A stretch of DNA of 64,000 bases from CAVRQM01 sp965246915. GTDB taxonomy: Bacteria; Pseudomonadota; Alphaproteobacteria; Acetobacterales; Acetobacteraceae. The notes below the pieces were generated by a model that had not been told where the DNA came from, searched no databases, and worked only from the letters and a program-made list of their open reading frames with translations. Positions within the stretch are counted from its first letter, which is position 1. Each line of letters begins with the position of its first letter. The position numbers and the translations under genes were made by a program. Shown in pieces: positions 1-8,385 of this stretch. The stretch lies in NCBI GenBank assembly GCA_965246915.1, contig CBDFGB010000025.1, forward strand, positions 124,001-188,000. The letters run 5' to 3'.

Positions 1-237
1 GCCTGAGTTGCCAGATATGATGGCGGCGAGGTTCACAGTGGTTGGCTTCGCGTGTGCATAGAGCCTCATCACATTCACATGCCGAGGTTAGTGCCGAGCG
101 CAGATGTGCCACAAGGGTATAGACTCGTTCCGAAGGTTCGGTTGGGTCCAGGTCTGTCGTAGATATCTGCGTGTGCTTTCTAGGTCGATCGCGGCACCAC
201 CCTCGCCCTCCGCCGCCACACCCCCTAACCTCACATC
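1..237. other. non-coding region upstream of kdpD
   Basis: No credible coding frame is seen here. All three forward frames meet stops early and no frame continues in from the window edge. The stretch looks less GC-rich than its surroundings. The kdpFABC structural genes that usually precede kdpD are absent from these bases, so kdpC does not end immediately upstream. It probably carries the promoter and leader of kdpDE, but I see no convincing -35/-10 pair. Confidence 0.5.
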
Positions 238-2883
238 ATGCCCGAGGACGGTCGCCCCGACCCTGACGCCCTGATCGCCGCCGCCGCCGCGGAATCCCGG
301 GGGCGGCTAAAAATCATCCTCGGCGCCGCGCCGGGCGTGGGAAAAACCTGGGACATGCTCGCCCAGGCCCGCCGCCGCCGCGACGAGGGCGTCGACGTGG
401 TCGTCGGCGTCGTCGAAACGCACGGCCGCGCCGACACCGAGGCGCAACTCGCGGGCCTGCCGCTGCTCCCGCGTCGCACCGTCGAATACCGAGGTCAGAC
501 GCTCGACGAATTCGACCTCGATGCCGCACTCGCGCGAAAGCCCGAACTGCTGCTGGTCGACGAACTCGCGCACACCAACGCCCCCGGCAGCCGCCACGCC
601 AAACGGTGGGAGGACGTGGCCGACCTGATCGCCGCCGGAATCAACGTCTGGGGCACGCTCAACGTCCAGCACCTCGAAAGCCTCAACGACGACGTCGCCC
701 GCATCACCGGCGTCCGCGTCGCCGAAACCCTGCCCGACCGGGTGCTGGAAATGGCCGACGAGATCGAACTGATCGACGTGACCCCGACCGAACTGCGCGA
801 ACGCCTGCGCGAAGGCAAGATCTACCGCCCCGACACCGCCCGCCGCGCGCTCGACGGCTTTTTTCGCGAGGGCAACCTCGCCGCACTCCGGGAAATCGCG
901 CTGCGCCGGGCGGCGGCGCATGTCGACGACGACGTGCGCGACTGGATGCGCCGCAGCGGCATCGCCGGTCCCTGGCCGGCCGGCGAGCGCGTCCTCGCCC
1001 TGATCGGCCCGGACGCGGCGTCCGAAGCGGTCGTGCGTCAGGCCAAGCGCCTCGCCGACGCGCTGCGCGCACCCTGGACCGCGCTGCATGTCGAACGCGA
1101 CACGTCGGTCGCGGGCGCGCGGCCGGCGCTGACCCTGGCGGCACAGCTGGGCGCGGAGATCGAGATCCGCGCGGGGTCGGATCTGGTCCGCACCACGATC
1201 GTTTTCTCCCGTGCCGCGAACGTGACGCACATCATCATGGGCCGCGCGCCCTCGCCGCTATGGCGCAGGCTCACGGGGCGTACGCTGTCGATCCAGCTGT
1301 TGCGCAACGCCTCGGATTTCACACTGCACGTCATTCCGCTGCCGGGCGCCGCACCTCGCCGCCGCGTGGCCCCCAAGGCGGGCGAGGGGCTGTTCGCCTG
1401 GCTCGCGGGGACCGGCATCGTCGCGGCGGCGACTGGGGCGGGGTTGCTGCTGCCGATCATCCCGGTCGAGGCGATGGGCATGATCTACCTTGTGGCCGTG
1501 GTGGTGGGCGCCGGCGCGGGCGGCCTGCGCGTGGCGCTCGCGACCGCGCTCGCCTCGTTCCTCGCGTGGGATTTCTTCTTCATCCCGCCGGTCAACCAGA
1601 TCACCATCCAGAGCCCGCGCGACGTCATCGCGCTCGTGGTCTTCGCCTTGGTCGCCCTGCTGACCGGCGGCCTGGCCAGCCGCGTGCAGGTGCAAAGCCG
1701 CGCCGCCCAGGCGCGCATCGACGGTCTGCGCCGCATCGCGAAATTCAGCCGCACCCTCGGACAGGCGGCCAGCGAGGCCGACCTGCTCGTCGAACTGGCA
1801 CGTCAGGCCTGTGGGATCGCCGGCCGGGCGGTGGCGCTGGCGGGAGACGGCGAGGATCTGCTCCTTCGCGCCGCCGAGCCGCCGGACGCCGCTCAGACCG
1901 GCGCGTCCCTGCCGGAGGTCGATCCGCTGGACGAGGGCGCGTGGGCCGCCGCGCGCTGGGCCTGGGCGCATCAGGAGCCGACCGGCGCGGGCACTAGTAC
2001 GCTCCCCGCGGCGAGCTGGCGGTTTTCGCCCCTCGGCACGCTGCGCGGCAGGCTCGGCGTGCTTGGCGTGCAAAGCGACCGCAAGCTGGACGAGACGCAG
2101 ACCCAGGCCCTCGCTGCGCTCGCCGATCAGGCGGCGGTCGCGTGGGAGCGGGTGCGCCTGACCGCCGAGAGCGCCCGCAATGCCGCCATGGAGGAGACGC
2201 AGCGTCTGCGCACCGCCCTGCTGGCCTCGCTCAGCCACGATCTGCGCACGCCGCTGGCCGGCATCCAGGGGGCGGCCGGCACGCTACGCCATTCCTGGGA
2301 CGCGCTGCCGGCCGAGACCCGCGCCGACCTGCTGGACAGCATCGAGCAGGATGTCGGGCGGATGGCGCGCTTCTTGGCCAACATCGCCGAGCTGACGCGG
2401 CTGGAGGGTGGGCAGATCACGCCGCGCATGACCGCCGTCCCGCTGCCCGAGGCGGTCGATGCGGCGATCGCCCGGCTGGCGGGCGCGCCGCATGTCGGCG
2501 TGCGGGTCGAGCCGGTGTCGGTTCTGGCCGACCCGGCGCTGCTCGAGGTGGTGCTGGTCAACGTCATCGAGAATGCCGTGAAATTCTCGCCGCCCGGCAG
2601 CCTCGTGATGGTGCGCGCGGTGGTCGAAGGACGCGACGTCGCCCTGTCGGTATTGGACGAGGGGATCGGCATTCCACCCGACGACCTGACCAATGTCTTC
2701 GACAGTTTCTTTCGCACCCGACGCGGCGATCGGGTGGCGCCCGGCACCGGACTCGGCCTGGCCATCGCGCGCGGCATGATCGAGGCGATGGAAGGCCGGA
2801 TCAGCGCCACGAGCCCGCGGCCGGACATGCCGGCCGACGGCTCGCCCGGGTGCGTCATCACGATGCGCCTCAAGCTCGCATGA
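238..2883 (+). CDS. kdpD: KdpD, K+-sensing sensor histidine kinase
   Basis: This is the membrane sensor kinase of the Kdp potassium-uptake regulon, which phosphorylates KdpE. The 881 residues have the full KdpD order. An N-terminal KdpD domain carries a Walker A loop GAAPGVGKT at 29-37 and VDELAHTNAPGSRH near 107. A USP-like domain spans roughly 250-370. A four-helix DUF4118 membrane block lies near 385-485, followed by a GAF-like region. The HisKA H-box SHDLRTP places the phospho-acceptor at His667, and HATPase motifs NVIENAVKFS and GTGLGLAIA follow. Length is normal for the family. The stop overlaps the kdpE start (ATGA), so the two are translationally coupled. No kdpFABC is seen upstream. 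Confidence 0.95.
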   Translation: MPEDGRPDPDALIAAAAAESRGRLKIILGAAPGVGKTWDMLAQARRRRDEGVDVVVGVVETHGRADTEAQLAGLPLLPRRTVEYRGQTLDEFDLDAALARKPELLLVDELAHTNAPGSRHAKRWEDVADLIAAGINVWGTLNVQHLESLNDDVARITGVRVAETLPDRVLEMADEIELIDVTPTELRERLREGKIYRPDTARRALDGFFREGNLAALREIALRRAAAHVDDDVRDWMRRSGIAGPWPAGERVLALIGPDAASEAVVRQAKRLADALRAPWTALHVERDTSVAGARPALTLAAQLGAEIEIRAGSDLVRTTIVFSRAANVTHIIMGRAPSPLWRRLTGRTLSIQLLRNASDFTLHVIPLPGAAPRRRVAPKAGEGLFAWLAGTGIVAAATGAGLLLPIIPVEAMGMIYLVAVVVGAGAGGLRVALATALASFLAWDFFFIPPVNQITIQSPRDVIALVVFALVALLTGGLASRVQVQSRAAQARIDGLRRIAKFSRTLGQAASEADLLVELARQACGIAGRAVALAGDGEDLLLRAAEPPDAAQTGASLPEVDPLDEGAWAAARWAWAHQEPTGAGTSTLPAASWRFSPLGTLRGRLGVLGVQSDRKLDETQTQALAALADQAAVAWERVRLTAESARNAAMEETQRLRTALLASLSHDLRTPLAGIQGAAGTLRHSWDALPAETRADLLDSIEQDVGRMARFLANIAELTRLEGGQITPRMTAVPLPEAVDAAIARLAGAPHVGVRVEPVSVLADPALLEVVLVNVIENAVKFSPPGSLVMVRAVVEGRDVALSVLDEGIGIPPDDLTNVFDSFFRTRRGDRVAPGTGLGLAIARGMIEAMEGRISATSPRPDMPADGSPGCVITMRLKLA

Positions 2884-3566
2884 CGACAGGCGCTCGCGTG
2901 CTGGTCATCGACGACGAGCCGCAGATCCACCGGTTCCTGAAGCCGGCGCTGGAGGCGTCGGGGTTCGTCTTCGAACGCGCCGACACCGCCGCCGAGGGTT
3001 TGCGGCTCGCCGCCACCCGTGCGCCGGACGCGGTACTTTTGGATTTAGGCTTGCCGGATCTGGATGGGCAGGAGGTGCTGCTGCGCCTCAGGGCTTTCAG
3101 CCGTGTGCCGGTCGTGGTCGTTTCGGCTCGGGATCGGGAGGACGAAAAAATCCGGGCGCTGGATGCCGGCGCGGACGACTTTGTCGAAAAGCCGTTCGCG
3201 CTGGGCGAGTTGCTGGCGCGTCTGCGGGCCTGCCTGCGTCGCGGGCTGTCGGAGGAGGGGGCCGCCGAGCCGTGGCGGGCGGCGGATGTCGAGGTCGATC
3301 TCGTGCGCCGGCGGATCGTGGTGGCGGGCGCGGAGGTGGCGCTCAGCCCGCGAGAATTCGCGTTGCTGGCGTTGCTGGTCCGCAATGCGGGTCGAGTGGT
3401 GACGCACCGCCAATTGCTGACGGCGGTCTGGGGTTCGGCGCACGGCGAGGACGTGCAGTATCTTCGTGTCTATATCGGGCACTTGCGCGGCAAGCTGGGA
3501 CATGCGGGAGCGGGCTTGATCCGGACGGAAGCGGGGATCGGCTATCGGTTGGTGGATCGGGCCTGA
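2880..3566 (+). CDS. kdpE: KdpE, OmpR-family response regulator
   Basis: DNA-binding response regulator partner of KdpD that activates kdpFABC in characterised bacteria. The 228-residue protein has a receiver domain with acidic pair DDE at 11-13, phospho-acceptor Asp55 in LLDLGLPD and the switch lysine in VEKPF. A C-terminal winged-helix domain follows, with LSPREFALLALL and the recognition segment VQYLRVYIGHLRGKL. The ATG at 2880 gives a 4-base overlap with kdpD; longer in-frame extensions upstream are only the antisense-like shadow of kdpD. The cognate transporter genes are not downstream, because the next gene is an unrelated repeat protein. Confidence 0.95.
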   Translation: MTTGARVLVIDDEPQIHRFLKPALEASGFVFERADTAAEGLRLAATRAPDAVLLDLGLPDLDGQEVLLRLRAFSRVPVVVVSARDREDEKIRALDAGADDFVEKPFALGELLARLRACLRRGLSEEGAAEPWRAADVEVDLVRRRIVVAGAEVALSPREFALLALLVRNAGRVVTHRQLLTAVWGSAHGEDVQYLRVYIGHLRGKLGHAGAGLIRTEAGIGYRLVDRA

Positions 3567-3671
3567 TGCCAACCCGGCCGATACAGGCCGCACCATGAGT
3601 CGAAGCAGCCGACCGCGAGATCGTGTGATCCCGGCGACGCGCCTTTAACCGATCGTCCGTAAGAACCGGTC

Positions 3672-5945
3672 ATGTCGGTCAGCAGCGGGACATTGAGCCT
3701 GGCGCAGTGGGCCTCGCTCACCAGCCAGCAGATCTCCGTCATCAGCGCCGCCGCCATGGCGCGGCGGACCACCGCTCAGCTCGCCGCGATTTCCGCAGCC
3801 AGCCTCGCGGGACTGACCACGGACGCGATCGCGGCCATCAGCGGCACGCAACTCGCGGCCCTGAGCACCACGCAACTCGACGGCCTGACGACGACGCAGG
3901 TCGGAGTACTAAGCTCCACGCAACTCGGCGGCCTGACCCGGACACAGGCGTCCGGGCTGAAGTCGACACAGGTGCTGGCGCTGACGACGACCGCGCTTGC
4001 CGGGCTGGGCAGCGGGCAACTGGCCGGCCTGTCATCCACCGGCGTCGCGGCCCTCAGCACGACCCAACTCGCGGCACTGTCGACCACGCAAATCGCCTCG
4101 CTGCCGACCAGCGGCCTCGCGGCACTGTCCACCACCGCGCTTGCGGGGCTGTCCACCAGCCAGGTCGCCGCTCTGTCGAGGACCCAAGCGGCGGGGATCA
4201 CCACGACGGAGATCGCGGCCCTGTCCAACAGCCAGCTCGCGGCCATCAGTGCCGCCAACGTGGCGGTGCTGAGCTTGGGGCAGGTGCGTGCGCTGTCGTC
4301 GTCGCAGGCCGGCGCGCTCACGACCCTGCAGGTCGCGGCCTTCGCCGCGGCGCAGGTCGGCGCGCTCTCGACCAGCGACGTCGCCGCCCTGTCGACGACG
4401 CAGGTCGCGGCGATCTCGCCCACCGGTGTGGCCGGCCTGACCACGACTCAGGCCGCGGGCCTGTCGACCACGCAGATCATGGCGCTGGCGACCAGCCAGA
4501 TCGCCGCCCTCGGCGCGATCAGGCTTGCCGCTTTTGCGACCACGGCGATCGCCGCCCTCAGCTCGACGCAGATCGCGGCGCTGACCACCCGAGAGGTCGC
4601 GGGCCTGACCACCACGCAGGTCGCATCCCTGTCGCCGACGCAGACCGCGGCGTTCGCCACGACGCAAATCGCCGCCCTTTCGCGCACGCAGATCGCCGGG
4701 CTTTCGATCGGTCCGGTGACGGCCCTCAGCACGACGCAGATCGCGGCGCTCGGCGCCGGCGCGGTGGGCGGCTTGTCGACCACCGACACCGCGGCCTGGA
4801 GCACGACCCAACTCGTCGCCCTGACCACGACGCAGGTGGCCTCGCTCGCGACGGCCAATGTCGGCGGGCTGACCACGACGCAGCTGAGCGGGCTCACAAC
4901 CTCGCAACTCAGCGCCCTGGGCGCCGCGCAGATCGCCGCCGTCGCGGACGGCGTGGTCACCTCCCTGAACACGACGCAACTCGCCGCCCTGTCGAAGGCC
5001 GCAACGGGCGCGCTCACGACCACCGCCGTGGCCGCCTTCTCCACGACGCAGCTGGCGGGCCTGACCACGACGCAGGCGCATGCGCTGACCTCGACCCAGG
5101 TGATGGTGCTGTCGACGACGCAGATCGCCGGTCTTTCGGACGACCAGCTGGCGGCACTGTCGACCTCTGGCATCGCGGCGCTGGCCATCGACGCCGTCGC
5201 CGGCCGCCTCGGCGCGCTCGACTCGTCGCAGTTCGTGGGCTTCACCTCGACGCAGGTCGCCTCGCTGGCCGCCACACGGATCACGTCGCTCAGCGACGAC
5301 CAGCTCGCCGGGTTCTCGGCCGCCGGCATCGCCGGGCTCGCCGCCGGCACGATCGCGGCCCTCGGCGACAGCGTGGCCAATTTCACGACGACCGAGTTTG
5401 GCGGTTTCGGTGCCACGCAGCTTGCGGCGCTCACCACCGACGTGCTCGCCGGCCTGTCCCCGGCGCAGATCGCGGCGCTGCCCTATTCGGCCGCCACCGG
5501 CTTCACCACGACGCAGCTCGGCGGCCTCGGGACCGCGCAAATCAGCGCGCTGACCACCCGGCAGATCCTCGCGCTTGGCACGTCGGGATTGTCCGCGTTG
5601 ACGACCACCCAGATCGCCGCCCTGACGACGACGCAGGCGGTGGGGCTGAGCGCGGCACAGCTCGCCGCCCTGTCGCTCGATCAGATCGCCAACCTCAGCA
5701 CCGGCGATATCGCGGTGCTGGATGCTGACCAGATCGCCGGGCTGTCGGCGGGCGATATCCAGGAAATCGGCGACGGGGGATTCGGCGCCCTGGCGACCAC
5801 GGCGATCGGCGCGCTCTCGTCCACGCAGATTGCCGCGATCAGCACCTCGCAGCTCGACTCGTTGCGCACGTCCCAGGTCGCCGCATTCAGCCGCGCGCAG
5901 CTGGGACAGATGACGACGAGCCAGCTGATCGCCCTGTTCGGCTGA
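3672..5945 (+). CDS. tandem octapeptide-repeat protein (LSTTQIAA repeats)
   Basis: I do not recognise a characterised relative. After seven residues (MSVSSGT) the 757-residue protein consists of consecutive octapeptides of consensus L-[ST]-[TS]-[TS]-Q-[IVL]-[AG]-[AG], then LFG. Parsing by eye gives 93 units with two register breaks: a +4 insertion at LAIDAVAGRLGA and a -1 unit at LGDSVAN. Hydrophobic residues hold positions 1 and 6, and Q holds position 5. [ST]-x-x-Q resembles a helix-capping box, so each unit could form a short helical turn of a solenoid; a beta-solenoid is the alternative. There is no signal peptide, lipobox, membrane helix or recognised secretion signal. It has no cysteine and is very poor in aromatic and charged residues. 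It stands alone after kdpE and overlaps the end of the convergent LysR gene by 59 bases. Confidence 0.8.
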   Translation: MSVSSGTLSLAQWASLTSQQISVISAAAMARRTTAQLAAISAASLAGLTTDAIAAISGTQLAALSTTQLDGLTTTQVGVLSSTQLGGLTRTQASGLKSTQVLALTTTALAGLGSGQLAGLSSTGVAALSTTQLAALSTTQIASLPTSGLAALSTTALAGLSTSQVAALSRTQAAGITTTEIAALSNSQLAAISAANVAVLSLGQVRALSSSQAGALTTLQVAAFAAAQVGALSTSDVAALSTTQVAAISPTGVAGLTTTQAAGLSTTQIMALATSQIAALGAIRLAAFATTAIAALSSTQIAALTTREVAGLTTTQVASLSPTQTAAFATTQIAALSRTQIAGLSIGPVTALSTTQIAALGAGAVGGLSTTDTAAWSTTQLVALTTTQVASLATANVGGLTTTQLSGLTTSQLSALGAAQIAAVADGVVTSLNTTQLAALSKAATGALTTTAVAAFSTTQLAGLTTTQAHALTSTQVMVLSTTQIAGLSDDQLAALSTSGIAALAIDAVAGRLGALDSSQFVGFTSTQVASLAATRITSLSDDQLAGFSAAGIAGLAAGTIAALGDSVANFTTTEFGGFGATQLAALTTDVLAGLSPAQIAALPYSAATGFTTTQLGGLGTAQISALTTRQILALGTSGLSALTTTQIAALTTTQAVGLSAAQLAALSLDQIANLSTGDIAVLDADQIAGLSAGDIQEIGDGGFGALATTAIGALSSTQIAAISTSQLDSLRTSQVAAFSRAQLGQMTTSQLIALFG
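3693..5933 (+). repeat. degenerate 24-bp tandem repeat array (coding)
   Basis: The DNA encoding the octapeptides is itself a diverged 24-base tandem array with recurring blocks such as ACGACGCAGATCGCGGCGCTG-like units at nearly constant 24-base spacing. Synonymous variation between units is high while amino-acid positions 1, 5 and 6 stay constrained. This points to an old array under protein-level selection rather than a recent slippage expansion. Confidence 0.85.
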
Positions 5946-6843
5946 TCCGCCCTTCCAGCGTGGGCCGCAGCGCCACGATGCGAGGCGCGATGAAGTCGAG
6001 GAAGGCGCGGATCCGGGCGGCGCGGCGCAGGTCCGGGTGCGTCAGGAGCCACAGGGAGGCGTCGAGCTCGTCCATCGGGTCGCCGATCCGCACCAGCGCG
6101 CGGTCCCGGTCGCCAAGACAGCACGGCAGCAGCGCGACGCCGAGCCCCGTGCGAGCGGCCGCCGCGAGCGCGACGAGCGAACTGGCGCGATAGACGACGC
6201 GATGCGGACGCACCTGCGCGGCGATCCAGCGCGCGGACGCAAGATGCGAGAGGGAGTCGTCCGGGGCCAGCCAGTCCGCGTCCGGCAGCGCCATCGGGGC
6301 GGCGGCATAGGGGGCCGTCGCCAGTGTCGCCAGGCGGCGGGCGACCAGCCCCAACGGCGCTTCGGCAGCGGGACGGATCGCGACGTCCGCGTCCCGTCGG
6401 GTCAGCGTCGCGAAGCTGTTGCCGGGCGCGAGTTCCAGCATGATGCCGGGATGCGCGCGCCGGAAATCCGCAAGTGCTGGGGTCAGCACGTCGACCAGCG
6501 TGTCGGTCGTGGTGAGGCGCACGACGCCCGTCGGTCGCAGATCCTCGCCCGCGAGCCGGCGCGAAAGCCTGTCCAGTTCGTCAATCAGATGCGCGGCGGT
6601 CGCGACGGCCGCCTCGCCCGCCACCGTCGGGACGTAGCCGGCGCGGGCGCGCTCGAACAGCCGCGCGCCAAGACGCCGTTCCAGTGCGCCGAGCCGCCGC
6701 CACGCGCTCGCATGGTTTACGCCGAGCTGTCGCGCTGCCGCTGCCAGGGATGAGGTTTCCGCCAACGCGGACAGGAGACGCAGGTCGTCCAGCGTGAACG
6801 GACTTTGCACGGGCGACAAAGTCCTCTTGCGCTCTTGGGTCAT
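5887..6843 (-). CDS. LysR-family transcriptional regulator
   Basis: A 318-residue LysR-type activator/repressor. The N-terminal winged HTH is clear (TLDDLRLLSALAETSSL and AAAARQLGVNHASAWRRLG, near 17-52), followed by the linker helix and a substrate-binding domain containing VRLTTTDTLVDVL, DVAIRP and GLGVALLP. It is divergent from the glutathione transferase gene with 56 bases between the starts, the classic arrangement for a LysR protein controlling its neighbour and itself. The last 20 or so residues are serine/arginine-rich and overlap the 3' end of the repeat-protein gene, so the C-terminus may have been extended by loss of an earlier stop. The effector is unknown. Confidence 0.9.
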   Translation of the reverse strand: MTQERKRTLSPVQSPFTLDDLRLLSALAETSSLAAAARQLGVNHASAWRRLGALERRLGARLFERARAGYVPTVAGEAAVATAAHLIDELDRLSRRLAGEDLRPTGVVRLTTTDTLVDVLTPALADFRRAHPGIMLELAPGNSFATLTRRDADVAIRPAAEAPLGLVARRLATLATAPYAAAPMALPDADWLAPDDSLSHLASARWIAAQVRPHRVVYRASSLVALAAAARTGLGVALLPCCLGDRDRALVRIGDPMDELDASLWLLTHPDLRRAARIRAFLDFIAPRIVALRPTLEGRISRTGRSAGSSSSVPAARG

Positions 6844-6860
6844 GGGTTTGCCGGAAAGTA

Positions 6861-6881
6861 GACGCCAACTCGGTCGGCGTC
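6861..6881. promoter_or_regulatory. candidate LysR operator, GACGCC-N9-GGCGTC dyad
   Basis: In the 56-base gap between the divergent LysR and glutathione transferase starts lies a perfect 6-base inverted repeat with a 9-base spacer (GACGCC...GGCGTC). Size and position match LysR recognition boxes, which are interrupted dyads located between divergent promoters. Binding by this particular regulator is inferred. The GST ribosome binding site AGGAGG follows about 10 bases after the dyad. Confidence 0.5.
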
Positions 6882-6899
6882 ACGTCACAGGAGGATGCC

Positions 6900-7577
6900 A
6901 TGGCCCATCTAACGCTCGTCAGCCACGATCTGTGCCCCTACGTGCAGCGCGCGGCGATCGCGCTGCGGGAGAAAGGCGTCGCGTTCGATCGCGTCACCAT
7001 CGATCTCGCGGCGAAACCGGAGTGGTTCACCGCGATCTCGCCGCTCGGCAAGGTGCCCCTCCTGCGCGTCGCCGACCCGGCTCGCGGCGAGGCGGTATTG
7101 TTCGAGAGCAACGTCATTTGCGAATACATCGAGGAGACGCAGCCCGGGCCGCGCCTGCATCCGGACGATCCGCTGGCGCGGGCCGGCCATCGCGCCTGGA
7201 TGGAATTCGGCTCGGCGATCCTGGCCGACATATGGGGGCTGGAGACGACCCGCGATCCCGCATCGTTCGAGACGAAACGTGAGGCGGTCGCGGCGAAGTT
7301 CGCGCGTGTCGAGGCGGCTTTGGGCGAGGGACCGTATTTCACCGGCGCCCGGTTCAGCCTGGTGGATGCCGTGTTCGCACCGGTGTTCCGGTATTTCGAT
7401 ACCTTCGACACCCTTGTCGATCTGCATGTCTTCGATGCGACACCGCGCGTCCGGGCATGGCGAGCAGCTCTGGCGGAACGGCGCAGTGTGGTCGATGCGG
7501 TTGGGCCGGAATACCCGTCGCTGCTTCGGGCGTTTCTGAAGCGACACGACGCGCATCTGCTGATGCGGGCGGCCTAG
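6900..7577 (+). CDS. glutathione S-transferase family protein
   Basis: A 225-residue cytosolic GST. The N-terminal thioredoxin-like half starts LVSHDLCPYVQRAAIALREK, where the Cys-Pro-Tyr of the first helix suggests a cysteine-type (omega-like) active site rather than a Ser/Tyr one. The glutathione-binding VPLLRV and ESNVICEYIEE motifs follow. The alpha-helical C-terminal half contains FSLVDAVFAPVFRY. A strong AGGAGG ribosome binding site 5 bases ahead fixes the ATG at 6900. The SMR exporter begins 2 bases after the stop, so the two are co-transcribed, probably under the divergent LysR protein. Conjugation or reduction of an electrophile is likely; the substrate is unknown. Confidence 0.9.
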   Translation: MAHLTLVSHDLCPYVQRAAIALREKGVAFDRVTIDLAAKPEWFTAISPLGKVPLLRVADPARGEAVLFESNVICEYIEETQPGPRLHPDDPLARAGHRAWMEFGSAILADIWGLETTRDPASFETKREAVAAKFARVEAALGEGPYFTGARFSLVDAVFAPVFRYFDTFDTLVDLHVFDATPRVRAWRAALAERRSVVDAVGPEYPSLLRAFLKRHDAHLLMRAA

Positions 7578-7579
7578 TC

Positions 7580-7912
7580 GTGCTCGGCTCGACACAGGCT
7601 TGGGTCGCGTTGGCCGCCGCCGGCTTGCTCGATGTCGCCTGGGCGGTCGCGATGAAGCAGGCGAAGGGCTACACGAAACTCGGGTGGAGTCTCGTCTCGC
7701 TGGTGCTGCTCGGTGCGTTCGTCTGGTTGCTCGGCAAAGCGCTGCAGGTCCTTCCGCTTGGGCTTGCCTACGCCGTCTGGACCGGCGTCGGCGCGGCGGG
7801 AACCGTCGCGATGGGATTCTTGCTGTTCGGGGAGAGCCTTGGTGTGGTCCGGGTCGGCGGGATCGGCCTCATCCTTGCCGGGATCGTCGTGCTGAAACTC
7901 GCTGGGGCGTGA
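7580..7912 (+). CDS. small multidrug resistance (SMR) family transporter, Gdx/SugE-like
   Basis: A four-helix, 110-residue inner-membrane protein that works as an antiparallel dimer in proton-coupled export. The segment LAYAVWTGVGAAGTVAMG matches the Gdx/SugE (guanidinium exporter) signature better than EmrE, and the WAVAMK and GES segments also fit. The proton-coupling glutamate of TM1, found as GLLEV in Gdx, is aspartate here (GLLDV, Asp18), which is unusual. The GTG start at 7580 follows the GST stop by 2 bases and gives the family's usual length; no ATG is available. No ykkC-type guanidine riboswitch can sit upstream because the gene abuts the GST, so control by the LysR regulator is more likely. 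Confidence 0.88.
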   Translation: MLGSTQAWVALAAAGLLDVAWAVAMKQAKGYTKLGWSLVSLVLLGAFVWLLGKALQVLPLGLAYAVWTGVGAAGTVAMGFLLFGESLGVVRVGGIGLILAGIVVLKLAGA

Positions 7913-7992
7913 CTGGGGTTGGGCCGGCGCGGGGTTGCGGAGCGCGCCGCGGATAGGCGAGTCTGCTGGATGCTGATCTTCCGAAGACTCGC

Positions 7993-8361
7993 ATGAGGTT
8001 GGTGGCCGCAACCCTTGCGGCACTCGCGCTGGTGTCGGCGTGCGCGGTGACCCCGCCGCCGAAGCCGCCGCCAAAACCCGTCCCGGTGGCGCGCCGGCCG
8101 GCCGCGCCCGACTGGTTCCAGCAGCAACTCGCCGCCGCGCGGCAGGCCAAGGCGTCGCATGCGCCGAAGGACGACGCGGCCGGTGCGCAGGCGGCACAGG
8201 ACGAGATCGTGCGCGCCGCCTGCGTGCGGGTCGCGCTGTCGGGTCCGGAGAAATATCAGGCCCGATGCGCCGAGATCCTTCGCGCCGTCCCGGCGGCCGA
8301 CCCGTTCGCCTGCGACGAACCCAGCGCCGATCCGGCCGTGCTGAGCGCCTGCAACGACTGA
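7993..8361 (+). CDS. small lipoprotein of unknown function
   Basis: A 122-residue protein with a short basic start, a hydrophobic stretch and the lipobox LVSAC, predicting lipidation at Cys17 and retention on a membrane facing the periplasm. A proline/lysine-rich linker (TPPPKPPPKPVPV) follows, then a soluble domain with four cysteines (ACVR, ARCAE, FACDE, SACND) that may form disulfides. I do not recognise the family. It stands alone between the SMR gene and the XRE-cupin regulator, with 80 bases upstream for its own promoter. Confidence 0.7.
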   Translation: MRLVAATLAALALVSACAVTPPPKPPPKPVPVARRPAAPDWFQQQLAAARQAKASHAPKDDAAGAQAAQDEIVRAACVRVALSGPEKYQARCAEILRAVPAADPFACDEPSADPAVLSACND

Positions 8362-8385
8362 AGCGTCCCGCTCACGGCAGGCTTG

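Noticed and set aside
4032..5540. Long open frame on the minus strand inside the octapeptide gene (about 500 codons)
   Set aside because: Its product is a Gly/Arg/Glu-rich periodic sequence, as expected from the complement of the 24-base array; it has no start context and no family features.
3693..5933. CRISPR-like regular repeats
   Set aside because: The 24-base period is continuous, without spacers, is a diverged coding array in one frame, and no cas genes occur.
7560..7600. Guanidine (ykkC) riboswitch upstream of the Gdx-like SMR gene
   Set aside because: The SMR start lies 2 bases after the GST stop, leaving no room for a structured leader.
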